Part shown: positions 50,672 to 59,458 of the stretch, piece by piece | Position numbering within the stretch: the stretch's first letter is position 1 | How the letters are laid out: every line of letters starts with the position of its first letter | Notes under the pieces: generated by a model | Databases searched by the model: none | Seen by the model: the letters and a program-made list of their open reading frames with translations, nothing else | Told to the model about the DNA's origin: nothing | Program-made: the position numbers and the translations under genes | From: Lachnospiraceae bacterium | GTDB taxonomy: Bacteria; Bacillota; Clostridia; Lachnospirales; Lachnospiraceae | Direction: 5' to 3' | Length of the DNA stretch: 64,000 nt | Assembly (NCBI GenBank): GCA_017441585.1 | Contig: JAFRWW010000047.1 | Span: 16,819-80,818 of the forward strand

Positions 50672-52048
50672 TGCAGCCGCTCTTCCTGCCACCATCCCCG
50701 ATGACATGGCAAACTGAAGATTATACCCGCCGCAGATGCCGTCCACATCCAAAAGCTCCCCGGTAACATACAGTCCCGGTATATTTTTTACCATCAGGTC
50801 CTCATCCACCGCCGACAGATCAACTCCGCCGCTGCACACCTGGCACTGGGCAAAGGAACCGTGACCGCTCATCTTTATCTCCCAGTTCCTGACCGTGTGC
50901 ACGAGATGTTTTATCTCTTTATCTCCAAGCGAAGAAGCCGGAGCCTCATGACTCTCTATCCCCGTCTTTTTAAATATGGCATCCGAAAGCGGTCTGACAA
51001 ATATCCCGGTGAACAGATCCTTTATCTTAAGTCCATCATACTCATGGATCTTATGGATCAGATACTCCTCAAGATCAAGGTTTCGACAGGTGAGATCACA
51101 CTCATCAGAGCTTCTCCCGGCTTCACCGGATCTCACACATGTATTGAGGCGCCCGGAAATGATATCAGCAGCCGGATACTCACCTTTACTCACATCCGAA
51201 AACAGATCCAACACGAAAGACACATCCCTGCCTTCCTCAAAAGCCCTTATGGCTCTGCCCGAAAGCTGGAAGGTCACTATCCCTGAGATGGCATCCTTAA
51301 GGATCTGAAGCTGGCCCGTATCGGAAAGCTCAGCCGCTCCGTCGATCATAAGAGTGATCCTGCAGTCACATCTGACCCCCGCCGCCAATGAAAGCGGATC
51401 ATTTTCGTACATACATTTGGTGAGGGCCGGATACGGCTTCACCTGAGGTATCCCCAGTTTCCTGCATAGCTTGTATCCGAAGCCGTCCGATCCGGTCTCA
51501 GGGTAGGCCCTGCCGCCGCAGGCAATTATACAGGCGTCAAAAACTTCTGTCTGCATGACGCCATCCTCGCCGCACATGGTCAGTTCGAATCCTGTCCAGG
51601 GGTATGCAATCGCGCCCTTTTCAAAATCCACACATTCTGAGATCCCGGTCACCTTAATGTCGGTACGGATCTCTACGCCCTCTCTTAAAATCAGTAATTC
51701 CAAGGCGTCCCTGACGGATGATGCATGATTGGATGCGGGATAAAGATACCCTTCTTTATCATACACTATTATGCCTGCATCTTCAAAGACTTTTAATGTA
51801 TCTTTTATACAAAATTTACCCAATATTTTTTGTGCAAGGGTATCACCGCGGGAATAAAAAGCGGCATTATGATCACCGGTCAAAGTAAGATTACTGAAAT
51901 TACACCTGCCGTTTCCGGTGAGAAGAAGTTTTTTACCGATAATGGGATTACGTTCAAAGACAGTCACCAAGGCGCCTTCCCTTTTGGCCCCCAGGGCCGC
52001 AAAGATCCCGGAAGCACCGCCTCCGATGACAGCGATGCGCCTACTCAT
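50642..52048 (-). CDS. HI0933/BaiN-type NAD(P)/FAD-dependent oxidoreductase
   Basis: 468 residues: FAD Rossmann motif IAVIGGGASGIFAALGAKREGA, the family signature KKLLLTGNGRCNFSNL, and the C-terminal YVTGELLDVDGICGGYNLQFAMSSG. Related to BaiN/RdsA, which acts on bile-acid intermediates in gut Clostridia, but the family is broad and the substrate unassigned. The start is ATG at 52048 after GAGGA, overlapping the flippase gene by 8 nt. The last residues CHSERSEES are encoded by the dispersed repeat. Confidence 0.9.
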   Translation of the reverse strand: MSRRIAVIGGGASGIFAALGAKREGALVTVFERNPIIGKKLLLTGNGRCNFSNLTLTGDHNAAFYSRGDTLAQKILGKFCIKDTLKVFEDAGIIVYDKEGYLYPASNHASSVRDALELLILREGVEIRTDIKVTGISECVDFEKGAIAYPWTGFELTMCGEDGVMQTEVFDACIIACGGRAYPETGSDGFGYKLCRKLGIPQVKPYPALTKCMYENDPLSLAAGVRCDCRITLMIDGAAELSDTGQLQILKDAISGIVTFQLSGRAIRAFEEGRDVSFVLDLFSDVSKGEYPAADIISGRLNTCVRSGEAGRSSDECDLTCRNLDLEEYLIHKIHEYDGLKIKDLFTGIFVRPLSDAIFKKTGIESHEAPASSLGDKEIKHLVHTVRNWEIKMSGHGSFAQCQVCSGGVDLSAVDEDLMVKNIPGLYVTGELLDVDGICGGYNLQFAMSSGMVAGRAAACHSERSEES

Positions 52049-53693
52049 AGAGTTCCTCATCATTAAGCCTCAGGAATGCGACGAGGAATTCTCCCATCTT
52101 AAAGCGCCTTAATTCACTGACCGAAATAACTCTGAGTTTTATGACAAGATAGCAATATACCAGACCTCCCACTATCATGGAGATCATAACATTTGCGATA
52201 TTGCCTGAGATCAGATCCATTATCTTTGATACCACAAAGACCACCAGGGCCATGATGGCGGTACATATAAGGGGCATCACAAAGGTTCTGAAGGTCTCCT
52301 GTCTGTATCTTATATATTTCCTGATGGCCATATGATTCAGAACACTCATGAGAAAGGCGAAACAGGTATTTGCAAGTATTACGGAATATATTCCAAAATT
52401 CGTAAAATTGAGAAGGGCTATAAGAACGCCCATCTGAAGCATCAGCGAGATCACGGCGTTTCTCACGGGGATGTTCATCTTGTTGATTCCCTGGAGAATA
52501 CCGTTTGAAAGCGTGGATATGGAATAAAGGATTATATTGATACAGCCCAGATGCATGAGCTTTGCCGCCAGATCATAACCGTCCTTAAACAGCATGGCCA
52601 TGATGGGACGGGCCAGCACTCCCAGGCCCACCGCACAGGGGAAGGCCAGTATCATCATAAATCTCATAACCTGGGATATCTTGCGTCTGGCACCCTTTAG
52701 ATCCCTTACAGCCATGCAGGCCGTCAGGGCAGGTACCACCGATGAGCACATGGCATTGGAAAGAGCTATGGGTACATTCAAAAGGACCTTGTACTCTCCC
52801 GAGTACACGCCCCAGGTATAGGACTTGGTATCCCCGAAGCCCTTTAACATCATTATCCTGTTAAAGACAGAATTGGACAAAAGCTCGCCGATATTGTATA
52901 CCGCCGTGCTGAGTATCACGGGAACTATGGTCAGAAGCAGTATCCTCATGATATCACTGTAGGGCTCTGCACGCCTTGCCATCTCGAGCTTCTGTTTTTT
53001 CTTAAGGGTGCGGCTTTCATGAAGGAGCATCGCAGACAGCAGAATAAAGCCTGCCAGGGCGCCTGCCCCGGTTCCAAGCGAACTGCCTGCGGCACCATAG
53101 GCCGCGGAATAATTATCATTCTGTAACAGGGCACCTACCCTGAGGCCGTAGTCAAACAGGTATTTTGCCGCAAGTATGCTGACCACCGCGTTTACGATCT
53201 GTTCCACGATCTGGGATACCGCCGTAGGGATCATGGTCCCCATGCCCTGGAAATATCCCCTGATAACGCCCATCAGGGCCACTGTCAGAAGGGTGGGTGC
53301 AAAGACCTTAAGGGCTATGCCCGACATGGATTCGCTCATGAGATGGGTGGCAAAGAAATCCGCGCCTATCAGTATCAGAAGGCAGACAAAACCGCCCGTA
53401 CATGCGGCGAACCTGAAAGCTCCCCTGAATATACGGTCTGCATTTTTGTATTCACCGGCTCCTATCCTGGCACTTACCAGTTTGGAAACCGCCAGCGGAA
53501 GGGAATAAGAAGATATCAGCAGCATGATCGTATAAATCTGATATGCCGCCGCATAATAACCGTTTCCTTTAGGACCTATGATATTCGTGACAGGTATGCG
53601 GTAAAACATACCTATGATACGGGTAAGGATACCCGCAATGCCCAAAATACCTCCCTGGATTATAAAGTTATTCCTGGAAGATTTCTTTTTCAT
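52041..53693 (-). CDS. SpoVB/MurJ-type polysaccharide or lipid II flippase
   Basis: 550 residues, about fourteen membrane helices, MOP-superfamily. N-terminal NNFIIQGGILGIAGILTRIIGMFYRIPVTNIIGPKGNGYYAAAYQIYT and SLPLAVSKLVSARIGAGEY are typical of the SpoVB/YtgP/MurJ-like clade, which moves lipid-linked wall precursors across the membrane. Which member (vegetative YtgP or sporulation SpoVB) cannot be decided. Abuts the DUF3048 gene without gap. Confidence 0.9.
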   Translation of the reverse strand: MKKKSSRNNFIIQGGILGIAGILTRIIGMFYRIPVTNIIGPKGNGYYAAAYQIYTIMLLISSYSLPLAVSKLVSARIGAGEYKNADRIFRGAFRFAACTGGFVCLLILIGADFFATHLMSESMSGIALKVFAPTLLTVALMGVIRGYFQGMGTMIPTAVSQIVEQIVNAVVSILAAKYLFDYGLRVGALLQNDNYSAAYGAAGSSLGTGAGALAGFILLSAMLLHESRTLKKKQKLEMARRAEPYSDIMRILLLTIVPVILSTAVYNIGELLSNSVFNRIMMLKGFGDTKSYTWGVYSGEYKVLLNVPIALSNAMCSSVVPALTACMAVRDLKGARRKISQVMRFMMILAFPCAVGLGVLARPIMAMLFKDGYDLAAKLMHLGCINIILYSISTLSNGILQGINKMNIPVRNAVISLMLQMGVLIALLNFTNFGIYSVILANTCFAFLMSVLNHMAIRKYIRYRQETFRTFVMPLICTAIMALVVFVVSKIMDLISGNIANVMISMIVGGLVYCYLVIKLRVISVSELRRFKMGEFLVAFLRLNDEELYE

Positions 53694-54851
53694 TTAGTTG
53701 ATTTCAACTTTATCTCCGTTAGAATCCTGGATTATGCATATCCAGGTTTTACCCTGATTGACAATGATCTCATTGCCCTCAGGATCATAATATCTCACCG
53801 AACCCTGATCTCCGTCATAACGGATCCAGGCGCCGTCGATGGCCTTGCCATGGGTGATATAAGTCATCTTACCGCCGGAATGGCAGTCAAAGCTCAAATA
53901 ACCCTTATCATCGATCTGCTCCCATACGGAATACTGAAGGATCAGGTTATCAACTGCCAGCTGCTGTCCGTTCACGTCGTCCACCTGGGGACCGTCATAC
54001 TGATATCTGTAATACTTGCAGTCATCCTCATTGTACTCAAACCAGGGCTTGTTTATGAGATAACCCGGCTTTACGACCTTGGCATCGTAGGAATCCGAAG
54101 AATCGGGAACCACCACCTCGTCGTCCCTGGCAAAGGTGAACTTGCCCTTGTAATCGTCTCTGTAGGTGGTGCGGTATCCCATTTTTTCGATGCCGGCGTC
54201 AATACCCTTTGCGGATGCATAAGCATTATGAGGCGCCACACGGTCTGAAGTGCGGTAAAAAACTATGCCTCCGATATTTGAAAGGCCGCTCAAATTATCC
54301 ACATAATCGGACTCCAGAAGGGGCACTGCGTAGGCCGCCTGTCCGTAGTGGGCGTAGATGGCGTCATACTCCAGAGCGTAATATACAAAATAATTACGGC
54401 AGGACCTGACGGAACCTATCTTATCCAGATCCTTATAATTCTCAAATATGCCCATCATACGGGTTAAAGAGCCTTCCACCACGCACTCATACAACACGTC
54501 CGCAGCGGAAACTCCGCTCATTGGCTGGGCTTCCTTTATATTATTCAACATGACGGCTATGGGTCTGTGGTCGCCCACGCTCTCATCCACCCATTTACCG
54601 GTGAGATAGCTTCTTACCTTGCCGTCCTTTCTCTCTCTTTCCTTTCCGTAATCGGTACGTCCCTTATCCTCGTCGGGAGTGATCTCCTTTTTCTCTATGC
54701 TCTCTTCGAATTCGGCGTATGCGTTTACATCCTCAACGGGAGCCTCCTCAAATGCGCCGGCGTCCTGACCGGGGGCAGCCCCTCCGTTACAGCCCGCAAA
54801 AAATACTCCCGCACAAAGAGCGGGCAACAATATCTTCTTAATACCCTTCAT
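53694..54851 (-). CDS. DUF3048 lipoprotein (YerB-like)
   Basis: 385 residues: lipoprotein signal LCAGVFFAGC with Cys at 20, an acidic linker, then DUF3048 (RPIAVMLNNIKEAQPMSGVSAADVLYECVVEGSLTRMMGIFENY, SVRSCRNYFVYYALEYDAIYAHYGQA) and the C-terminal partner domain ending VNQGKTWICIIQ. Extracytoplasmic; YerB relatives may act on the wall. The start is ATG at 54851 with AGAGGTG upstream; the longer frame overlaps ybeY. Confidence 0.92.
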   Translation of the reverse strand: MKGIKKILLPALCAGVFFAGCNGGAAPGQDAGAFEEAPVEDVNAYAEFEESIEKKEITPDEDKGRTDYGKERERKDGKVRSYLTGKWVDESVGDHRPIAVMLNNIKEAQPMSGVSAADVLYECVVEGSLTRMMGIFENYKDLDKIGSVRSCRNYFVYYALEYDAIYAHYGQAAYAVPLLESDYVDNLSGLSNIGGIVFYRTSDRVAPHNAYASAKGIDAGIEKMGYRTTYRDDYKGKFTFARDDEVVVPDSSDSYDAKVVKPGYLINKPWFEYNEDDCKYYRYQYDGPQVDDVNGQQLAVDNLILQYSVWEQIDDKGYLSFDCHSGGKMTYITHGKAIDGAWIRYDGDQGSVRYYDPEGNEIIVNQGKTWICIIQDSNGDKVEIN

Positions 54852-54870
54852 TTTATCAACACCTCTAAAA

Positions 54871-55368
54871 TCAATCTCTTGTAATGCAGAGCCTCTCCAA
54901 TATCCTGTCCTGTTTTTCAAACATAACCTTTTCTTCATCCGGCTCCATATGGTCATAGCCTATTAAGTGTAACACACTATGAGCAATAAGAAAAGCAATT
55001 TCTCTATATAATGTGTGCCCGTAGCTTTCGGCCTGCCTTTTGGCACAATTTATTGATATCACCATATCCCCCAAAAGCAGCTCTCCCGTATCGGGATCAA
55101 AGCAGTCGTCATACTGTTCAACCGCTTCAAAATCAGCGGGCTTCGGATACTCAAAGGCCGGAAATGACAGCACGTCCGTCACCGCATCCTTGCCCCTTTG
55201 CTCACGGTTTATCTCCCTGATGGCCTCATCATCCGTCATAAGGAGGCTGACACTTGCCTCATAGGGGCACTGCTCCGTATCAAGGACTTCAAGGGTGACC
55301 TTCTTTAAAAGATCCTCTACATCAAAGTCAGGCATATCATCCGTTTCGCTTTCAACGTAGAAAGTCAT
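54871..55368 (-). CDS. ybeY: Endoribonuclease YbeY
   Basis: 165 residues with the zinc motif HSVLHLIGYDH (three histidines) and NREQRGKDAVTDVLSFP. Needed for 16S rRNA 3' end maturation and 70S quality control. The start is ATG at 55368, 10 nt after GGAG; TTG 55389 further up would overlap the previous gene more. Order phoH, HD membrane protein, ybeY is the usual clostridial one. Confidence 0.95.
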   Translation of the reverse strand: MTFYVESETDDMPDFDVEDLLKKVTLEVLDTEQCPYEASVSLLMTDDEAIREINREQRGKDAVTDVLSFPAFEYPKPADFEAVEQYDDCFDPDTGELLLGDMVISINCAKRQAESYGHTLYREIAFLIAHSVLHLIGYDHMEPDEEKVMFEKQDRILERLCITRD

Positions 55369-56560
55369 AATATAGCTGCTCCTTTTCAAAACATTCCTTA
55401 AGCTTCCTGTAATCTCCCACTGTCATGGGACAGCTGTCAAAAACACCGGCCTCATATTTCTTTTTAAAGACCAGATCTATCACCCTTGAAGTATCCGGCA
55501 GCGCGTCATTTTTTTCCACCAGATATCTGATGGAAGCCACTATGTCATTGGCCAGGATACATATGACCGTCTCGGTATTCCTGACCGGCCTTTGGGGCGC
55601 TTCACAATATTCTTCGATAAGCTCCAGGGCATGGGCCGGAAACTTATGCTCCCTGGCGATGAGGGCGGAAAGATTCTTCGCATCGTTTTCAAGGACACCT
55701 ATGCGATGATAATACCCCAGGCACTTGCAGGGCTGCACATCTGCTCCCATCTCCTTTGCCACCCTCATGCAGAGCATGGCGCAGTGAATGGCGATCAGAT
55801 ATTCCTCGTTATTCTTTTTCTTTAGTTCCATCAGAAGGTCATATTCTGGATCGTTGATCTGCTCATATCTGCCCGTCACCGATTCATATCTGAAATATGA
55901 ATATACCCTGAGAAAAATAATGGACAAGACAAGATCGAGAACGATGCCGATAATAGCGGCAATTAACGTAGCCCTGTTGGCTCCTCCCGCCGCAGCCACA
56001 AAGACTATGCTGCACACTGCCCGGGAAAGCGCCACCAGCAAAAGCTTTTTGATATGATGAAGGGCAGACACGTGCGAGGGAAAGCTTCCCTCCCTGGAAA
56101 AAAGAATGAGCATCCCGAACACCGGAATGATCAGATCAAAAACATATCCCGCGTGAAGCCGCCCGAGGCAGAGCATAAGGGCGGCGGCGCTAAAAAGGGA
56201 AGACAGCGCCACAAGAGGCGATGATATAAACAGTATTATCAGTACCAGTGCTCCCACAGGGATCACAAGGGGCGAAAGCCTGGCACCGATGACGGAAAAG
56301 ATCATCAGCACCGCATAAGCCATGAGCATGTATCTTTGCGCTCTTCTCATACCGGGAGAAAAAAGGTCCTTGAGGCGTACATACTCAAGAGTAAATATCA
56401 TGCAAAAGCCCATCACGCCTCCGACGCACACAGTGCGCACCAGTTCTTTTCCCTCAAAATATGCAAAATAACCGCCCAGCACGGAAAAAGCCACTGTGAT
56501 GATAAACAAAAAAGCGGATATTATTATTTCTTCAAGCGATGTGATCTTACTTTCTTCCAT
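55352..56560 (-). CDS. PgpH-like membrane protein with degenerate HD domain
   Basis: 402 residues: about seven membrane helices (14-220), then a C-terminal domain related to the HD domain of PgpH/YqfF c-di-AMP phosphodiesterases. It lacks the large N-terminal extracellular 7TMR-HDED domain of PgpH. The landmark YYHDIG reads YYHRIG (His285, Arg286), so the metal-binding Asp is replaced; the later His pairs are also not evident. Likely not an active phosphodiesterase; perhaps a binding or structural relic. Sits between phoH and ybeY, exactly where pgpH normally lies. Confidence 0.8.
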   Translation of the reverse strand: MEESKITSLEEIIISAFLFIITVAFSVLGGYFAYFEGKELVRTVCVGGVMGFCMIFTLEYVRLKDLFSPGMRRAQRYMLMAYAVLMIFSVIGARLSPLVIPVGALVLIILFISSPLVALSSLFSAAALMLCLGRLHAGYVFDLIIPVFGMLILFSREGSFPSHVSALHHIKKLLLVALSRAVCSIVFVAAAGGANRATLIAAIIGIVLDLVLSIIFLRVYSYFRYESVTGRYEQINDPEYDLLMELKKKNNEEYLIAIHCAMLCMRVAKEMGADVQPCKCLGYYHRIGVLENDAKNLSALIAREHKFPAHALELIEEYCEAPQRPVRNTETVICILANDIVASIRYLVEKNDALPDTSRVIDLVFKKKYEAGVFDSCPMTVGDYRKLKECFEKEQLYYDFLR

Positions 56561-57560
56561 CCTTCTTGATACGCTTGCCCGTATCCTTTTCCTTCTTCTT
56601 GCTCATATCCTGCTCATATCTGTCATAAGCGTTCACTATCCGCTGGACCAGAGGATGTCTTACCACATCCAGGGCTGTTAAGTTTATCACCTTGATATCT
56701 TCTATATCCCTAAGGATCCTGACTGCCACATCAAGTCCCGAGGTCTGTCCCACGGGCAGGTCCTTCTGGGTCTGGTCTCCCGTTATGATGACCTTTGAGC
56801 CAAAGCCTATTCTGGTCAGGAACATTTTCATCTGGGCCGGGGTGGTATTCTGAGCCTCATCCAGGATGATGTAGGCGTTATCCAAAGTACGGCCTCTCAT
56901 GTAAGCTAAGGGGGCCACTTCGATGAGCCCCTTTTCCATATTTTTCATAAAGGGTTCCGCACCCATGATCTGATAGAGGGCGTCATACAGAGGTCTTAAA
57001 TAAGGGTCCACCTTTGACTGCAGATCGCCGGGCAGAAAGCCCAGCTTTTCTCCCGCCTCTATAGCGGGCCTGGTCATGATTATCCTGGAGACTTCGCCGC
57101 TCTTAAAGGCGGTGATGGCCATGGCCATGGCAAGGTAAGTCTTACCCGTTCCCGCAGGTCCTATGCCGAACACCACCATATTCTTCCTGATGGCATCCAC
57201 ATAATCCTTTTGTCCCACGGTCTTTGGCTTTACGGGTTTACCCTGTATGGTATGACAGATTATCTCTTCATCTATCTTTGCAAGCTCAGTCTCACGATCT
57301 TCCATGGCTAATGACAGGGCATAATCCACATTCTGCCTGGTGATGGTATTTCCCCTGTCTGAAAGCTTTTTAAGTTCGGTGATGACGCCCGTCGCCCTCT
57401 TTACATTCGGCGCGGGTCCGCTCACTTTTATCTTGTCATCCCTGAATATCACATCCACCTTGAGAGTGCGCTCAATGATCTTTACATATTCGTCAAACTG
57501 TCCGAAGATATTCTGTGCGGCTCTTTCGGACATTTCCAGTATCTGTGTGTCTGCTCCCAT
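56547..57560 (-). CDS. phoH: PhoH-family ATPase
   Basis: 337 residues: N-terminal KH-like region, then the PhoH P-loop GIGPAGTGKTYLAMA, RPAIEAGEKLGFLPGDLQSKVDPYLRPLYD, Walker B AYIILDEAQNTTPAQMKMFLTRIG and GDQTQKDLP. Putative RNA helicase-like ATPase linked to rRNA maturation with YbeY. Overlaps the HD-like gene by 14 nt. GAGGGA precedes ATG 57560. Confidence 0.95.
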   Translation of the reverse strand: MGADTQILEMSERAAQNIFGQFDEYVKIIERTLKVDVIFRDDKIKVSGPAPNVKRATGVITELKKLSDRGNTITRQNVDYALSLAMEDRETELAKIDEEIICHTIQGKPVKPKTVGQKDYVDAIRKNMVVFGIGPAGTGKTYLAMAMAITAFKSGEVSRIIMTRPAIEAGEKLGFLPGDLQSKVDPYLRPLYDALYQIMGAEPFMKNMEKGLIEVAPLAYMRGRTLDNAYIILDEAQNTTPAQMKMFLTRIGFGSKVIITGDQTQKDLPVGQTSGLDVAVRILRDIEDIKVINLTALDVVRHPLVQRIVNAYDRYEQDMSKKKEKDTGKRIKKDGRK

Positions 57561-57566
57561 ATAATG

Positions 57567-58874
57567 TCAGTCCCTCGAAATAAATTTTATAAGCTCGGGC
57601 TTTTCCACGGGAGTTGCCGAGTACTCATATACTTCCATAAGCTTTTCTCTGGCATCCTCCAGCTTTTCCTTATCATTTGCATAAAGATAGGCCAGTACGT
57701 CTCCCTCTTTCACTTCATCCGAAACCTTTTTCTTAAGTTCGATACCAACGGAGAGATCTATGACGCTCTCCTTGGTAAACCTGCCGCCCCCCAGGGCCAG
57801 ACAGGCAAGTCCCACCTTTTCACAGTCCATATGCTTTATATAACCGCTCTGGGTGGCATACAGAGGTTCTATCAGGGTGCTCTCAGGCAGCATTTCAGGA
57901 TTGTCTATGGCCTCGGGCAGTCCGCCCTGCGCCTTTATAAATTCCTTAAACTTGCCTATGGCCCTTCCGCTGTCTATGGCGTCATTCAGCATATCGGCGG
58001 CCTCATCCATATCCTTTGCAAATCCTGTTCCCGTAAGCATCAGTCCACCCAAGGTAATACAAAGCTGCTTAAGATCATCGGGTCCCTTGCCGTTGAGCGT
58101 ATCTATGGCTTCCTTTACCTCCAGAGCGTTGCCCACCATGTTACCAAGGGGCTGGTCCATATCGGAGATCACATATTCCACTTTCTTTCCCGCTCTTTTT
58201 CCAAGCCACGCCATCTTCGTCGCCAGTTCCATGGAATCTTCATATTTTTTCATGAAGGCGCCGCTTCCCGTCTTTACGTCCAACACGATGAGGTCGGTAC
58301 CCGCCGCGATCTTTTTGGACATGATGGATGCGGCTATAAGGGATATGTTATCCACCGTGGCAGTAACGTCCCTAAGTGCATACAAAAGCTTATCCGCAGG
58401 GGCTATCTTAGCGCTCTGCCCCATTAAAGCTATGCCGTGGTTTCGCACATTATCCTTGAATTCATCCATACTGAGTTCGGTATGAAAACCGGGAATGGAC
58501 TCCAGCTTATCTATGGTGCCGCCTGTATGTCCCAGTCCTCTTCCGCTCATCTTGGCCACCTTTATGCCGCAGGAAGCCACCAGGGGAGCCAGCACCAGAG
58601 AGGTCTTGTCTCCCACGCCGCCGGTGGAATGCTTATCCGCAGTGACGCCGCCCACGTCGGACAAATCCAGTACCTCTCCCGAATAGGCCATGGCCGTGGT
58701 CATATCCAGGGTCTCGGGATCGGAAAGTCCCTTAAAATATACTGCCATCAGAAACGCAGACATCTGATAGTCGGGGATACGCCCGTTTGTGTAATCCACT
58801 ATCATGTCGTACATTTCCTTTGTATCTATAGTGCCGCCCTCTCTTTTTCTGAGGATCAGATCGTACATGTTCAT
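57567..58874 (-). CDS. pdp: Pyrimidine-nucleoside phosphorylase
   Basis: 435 residues: N-terminal helical domain (MYDLILRKREGGTIDTKEMYDMIVDYTNGRIPDYQMSAFLMAVYFKGL) and phosphate/nucleoside-binding TADKHSTGGVGDKTSLVLAPLVASCG and SGRGLGHTGGTIDKLESIPGF. It phosphorolyses uridine and thymidine to base plus sugar 1-phosphate. Length and motifs fit the dimeric PyNP of Gram-positives rather than DeoA-only enzymes. Starts the phoH-ybeY run. Confidence 0.94.
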   Translation of the reverse strand: MNMYDLILRKREGGTIDTKEMYDMIVDYTNGRIPDYQMSAFLMAVYFKGLSDPETLDMTTAMAYSGEVLDLSDVGGVTADKHSTGGVGDKTSLVLAPLVASCGIKVAKMSGRGLGHTGGTIDKLESIPGFHTELSMDEFKDNVRNHGIALMGQSAKIAPADKLLYALRDVTATVDNISLIAASIMSKKIAAGTDLIVLDVKTGSGAFMKKYEDSMELATKMAWLGKRAGKKVEYVISDMDQPLGNMVGNALEVKEAIDTLNGKGPDDLKQLCITLGGLMLTGTGFAKDMDEAADMLNDAIDSGRAIGKFKEFIKAQGGLPEAIDNPEMLPESTLIEPLYATQSGYIKHMDCEKVGLACLALGGGRFTKESVIDLSVGIELKKKVSDEVKEGDVLAYLYANDKEKLEDAREKLMEVYEYSATPVEKPELIKFISRD

Positions 58875-58925
58875 GCTCAGTTACCTCTGCGTGTTTTTTT
58901 GTTTATGTTTTACGCTGTTTATTAA

Positions 58926-58951
58926 GATCCTTCGCTACGCTCAGGATGACA
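58926..58951. repeat. Single-hairpin copy of the dispersed repeat
   Basis: AGATCCTTCGCTACGCTCAGGATGACA-type sequence in the gap between rlmH and the phosphorylase gene, within an imperfect TTAA-flanked dyad. Confidence 0.7.
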
Positions 58952-58960
58952 TTTAAGGCT

Positions 58961-59440
58961 TTACTTATGATATGGCTCATGATTCATTATCCTAAAGCAC
59001 CTGTATATCTGCTCCAGCAGTATCACCCGCATGAGCTGGTGCGGAAATGTCATCTTTGAAAATGAAAGCCGCAGATCGGCTTTCTTCTTTATCTCATCCC
59101 AAAGTCCCAGGGAGCCGCCTATCACAAAGGTGAACCGGCCCTGCTCACTGACCATGAGGTCCGAAAGCTTTTCGGACATAGCCTCAGAGGACATCTCTTT
59201 CCCATCGATGTCAAGAGCAATGAGATATGTCCTTTGGGGTATCTTTAAAAGGATACGCTCCCCCTCAAGCTTAAGGATCTGCTTCATCTGCTCATCGCTC
59301 AAGCTCTCGGGGGCGTGTTCATCCTTCACCTGTACTATATCGAGGTCACAGTACCTCGACAGTCTTTTCGAATACTCTCCTATGGCATCCGTAAAAAACT
59401 TTTCTTTTATCTTTCCAACACAGATTATATCTATCTTCAA
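58961..59440 (-). CDS. rlmH: 23S rRNA (pseudouridine1915-N3)-methyltransferase
   Basis: 159 residues of SPOUT knot fold: MKIDIICVGKIKEKFFTDAIGEYSKRLSRYCDLDIVQVKDE, FVIGGSLGLWDEIKKKADLRLSFSKMTFPHQLMRVILLEQIYRCFRI and a C-terminal His-Glu-Pro-Tyr-His. Methylates pseudouridine 1915 in helix 69, on assembled 70S ribosomes. Length equals the usual 155-160. Confidence 0.97.
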   Translation of the reverse strand: MKIDIICVGKIKEKFFTDAIGEYSKRLSRYCDLDIVQVKDEHAPESLSDEQMKQILKLEGERILLKIPQRTYLIALDIDGKEMSSEAMSEKLSDLMVSEQGRFTFVIGGSLGLWDEIKKKADLRLSFSKMTFPHQLMRVILLEQIYRCFRIMNHEPYHK

Positions 59441-59458
59441 ATCAAACCGCCAAACACC

